From Balneolales bacterium (GTDB taxonomy: Bacteria; Bacteroidota; Rhodothermia; Balneolales; Natronogracilivirgulaceae), in assembly GCA_007120555.1 (NCBI GenBank), contig SKNL01000223.1, positions 1 to 7,269 on the forward strand: DNA of 7,269 nucleotides, read 5' to 3'. Under the pieces are notes generated by a model, which was not told the DNA's origin, made no database searches, and saw only the letters and a list, made by a program, of their open reading frames with translations. Positions 5,483-7,269 of this stretch are shown here, one piece after another. Position numbers and translations under genes: made by a program. The stretch's first letter is position 1. Each line of letters opens with the position of its first letter.

Positions 5483-7269
5483 TCAGTATCCCATCCAGTA
5501 GGACACTTTTACAAGGAATATATGCCGGGCCGGGGCATCGATCATATCGGAGTAGTCACTGACCGGTCGAAGCATCCCTTCGTTGCCGAAGGCCTGCCGT
5601 GATTGCTGCCAGACCAGATACAAAGATGAGCCAGGGCGAAATTCCCAGCGCAGAACAGCATTACCGCGCAGGGAACACATCTTGAAATCGGGATTGCTGA
5701 ATCCAAAAGATTCAGCCGGACCGTCTTCTCCACCGGGGTTTACCTCGTAGCGTTCGCTGTCTTCATCAAACGAGATGCTGCCGATGTCGGTGCCGTATAC
5801 CGAATATTCATACTTGCCCGGCAGGCTGAGCTCCTTGAAATTGCTAAAGTTGCCGGCCGATATGAAGGGCTGGACATAAAGCTGCAGGCTGAGGTCGGGT
5901 GTGAAGGTCCAGTCGGCCCGAATAGATACAGACAAGGTTTGCTGATCCATATCTGCGAATACATAACGACTTCCATACGTTGCTCTGGCAGCCGGATCGG
6001 ACACTGTTGTCACATACTGCGTGCCAGTCCGGTTGCTGGTAAACAAAGGTTGCAGGGAGAGGTTTACTGACGGATGGGGCCGGTACGTCAGGTTCACATA
6101 CCGGGTCAGACTGAAATCCCGGATTCCCGGAGACCGGTACATATTGAATCCCGCCGATACGCGGAAATCCTTTCTTGAATCAGAGTTGAGGTGGAGACCG
6201 CCCTGATAGCCAGCTGGTTTTCGTGCAATCGGACCACCCCGTGTCAGGCGGTCGTCAGAGGTCTCAAAACTGTAAATCCCTTCGGCGTTGACAGACCAGA
6301 AGTTCCTCAAGCGTACATGTCCGCCAAATCCATGCAAGTTGAAAAGGTACTTGCCTGCAGTATTCCACGAATTGAGAGTAGCTGCAAATATGCTCCAGTT
6401 TTGAAATACGCCCTGCGGCGAAGGTTGTTCATAACGGTGGATTGCGGTCAGGATGCGCCGGTCAGCCGCCCGCTGGAATCCCATGTCGTTGACTTCAAAA
6501 CCCGGAGTGATGGCGTAATGGCGCAATTGTGTCGTCCAGTTTCGCGTATACCGGCTTACCATTACATCGGCAAGAAATCCCTGAATGCTGGTAAGGTCTG
6601 CATCGAAATCAAGATGCCGGGCATCCGGACGCTGAAAATAGCGTGCGCTTGAATTTTGCAGGCGCTGCATCACCTCCGTGCTGCCGTCAACGTGACTGGC
6701 TACAAAACGACCGTTGATCCGGTATTTGCGCTGACTCCAGCTGTGTTCGAAATCGAGGCCTGCACTTCCGGCATGTCCGGCCAGGAGCGCTTCAAGCGAT
6801 GGCGTGGCCAGGTCGCGATAGACACCGTTTCCCATGAATCCCACCACCGTCTGACCGTCCCTGAAATCCTTTTTGACCCGCAAAACCGTGTAGTTTGACA
6901 GCGGCTCTACCGGCGCCGACCGTATTTGTCCATTCGGCATTTCGTAATCGGCAGATTGTTCCAAAGTGAGTGCGTTCAGCATCCCGAGAGACCAGCCGCC
7001 TGATGTTTTTCCACTGATTTTCACAGCTCCTGCAATCGGTGTCTGAGTGGGCATGTCGGCATACAGGGCCTCTTCCGGCACCTGCCCGTGTGGCGCGCGG
7101 CCAATCCTCCTGGAATAAAACACCGTGGGCTCATCGCCCATGCCTATCAAACCATTGAATCCAAAGCTGAAAATTTCAGATCCCTCCAGGAAAAACGGCC
7201 TGCGCTCGGAGTAGAACGTTTCAAAAGCCGAGAGGTTTACCACGGCGGGATCCACTTCCACTTGTCCAA
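5483..7269 (-). CDS. DUF5916 outer-membrane beta-barrel protein (5' end outside window)
   Basis: The frame is open from the right window edge to the stop at 5483, giving 594 visible residues. The signal peptide and probable CBM9-like N-terminal domain lie beyond the edge (full family members are usually 700-900 residues). The visible part opens with the hallmark linker GQVEVDPAVVNLSAFETF and RRPFFLEGSEIF, then FYSRRIGRAPHG, which are highly typical of DUF5916. FEVNDMGFQRAADRR appears midway. The rest alternates polar and hydrophobic residues with many aromatics, as in transmembrane beta-strands. It ends VKVSYWMGY, an aromatic terminus suited to the BAM insertion signal. Proteins of this family are predicted outer-membrane barrels carrying a periplasmic carbohydrate-binding-like domain; ligand and function are not established. 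The frame is intact. A GTG at 7261 exists within it but is not the start, since conserved sequence continues upstream. Confidence 0.92.
   Translation of the reverse strand, partial: GQVEVDPAVVNLSAFETFYSERRPFFLEGSEIFSFGFNGLIGMGDEPTVFYSRRIGRAPHGQVPEEALYADMPTQTPIAGAVKISGKTSGGWSLGMLNALTLEQSADYEMPNGQIRSAPVEPLSNYTVLRVKKDFRDGQTVVGFMGNGVYRDLATPSLEALLAGHAGSAGLDFEHSWSQRKYRINGRFVASHVDGSTEVMQRLQNSSARYFQRPDARHLDFDADLTSIQGFLADVMVSRYTRNWTTQLRHYAITPGFEVNDMGFQRAADRRILTAIHRYEQPSPQGVFQNWSIFAATLNSWNTAGKYLFNLHGFGGHVRLRNFWSVNAEGIYSFETSDDRLTRGGPIARKPAGYQGGLHLNSDSRKDFRVSAGFNMYRSPGIRDFSLTRYVNLTYRPHPSVNLSLQPLFTSNRTGTQYVTTVSDPAARATYGSRYVFADMDQQTLSVSIRADWTFTPDLSLQLYVQPFISAGNFSNFKELSLPGKYEYSVYGTDIGSISFDEDSERYEVNPGGEDGPAESFGFSNPDFKMCSLRGNAVLRWEFRPGSSLYLVWQQSRQAFGNEGMLRPVSDYSDMIDAPARHIFLVKVSYWMGY

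Noticed and set aside
6191..6652. Plus-strand 153-codon frame under the DUF5916 gene
   Set aside because: It is antisense to the DUF5916 barrel region, with no recognisable product and no start signal.

Overview
The window looks like ordinary chromosome from a member of the Bacteroidota/Balneolota/Rhodothermota (FCB) branch. That placement is inferred from three things. There is a DUF5916-type outer-membrane protein. There is a zinc-ribbon/Smr protein with a matching C-terminal tail. None of the gene starts has a convincing Shine-Dalgarno sequence, which is common in that branch. No mobile element, tRNA, rRNA, CRISPR array or phage gene was seen.

Layout from left to right. Positions 1-1068 (minus) hold the N-terminal two thirds of a COG2509-type FAD-dependent dehydrogenase that runs off the left edge. 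A 442-base non-coding stretch follows, containing a 14-bp direct repeat, a cluster of TGACG elements and a TATAAT box. It leads into a zinc-ribbon/Smr-domain protein (1511-1999, plus). Convergent to that is a DUF3267 membrane zincin (2125-2712, minus) with a probable terminator just after its stop codon. Divergent from the zincin is a MazG-like nucleotide pyrophosphohydrolase (2880-3263, plus). A strong hairpin with a U-tract (3338-3380) sits between it and an RhlE-type DEAD-box RNA helicase (3391-4752, plus).

Convergent with the helicase, and overlapping its stop codon, is a wrecked Gfo/Idh/MocA oxidoreductase (4749-5316, minus). Its first ~55 residues are joined out of frame to the middle of the protein, and its C-terminal end is missing. 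The right end (5483-7269, minus) is the C-terminal ~594 residues of a DUF5916 outer-membrane beta-barrel protein whose start lies outside the window.

The genes do not form an obvious pathway. Orientation changes repeatedly, and only mazG-like/rhlE and DUF5916/Gfo-pseudogene are same-strand neighbours. I did not find a convincing new biological system. The two most informative signals are the recent-looking decay of the oxidoreductase, with a candidate microhomology deletion junction, and the hairpin with an overlapping 14-codon upstream frame immediately before the RhlE helicase start.
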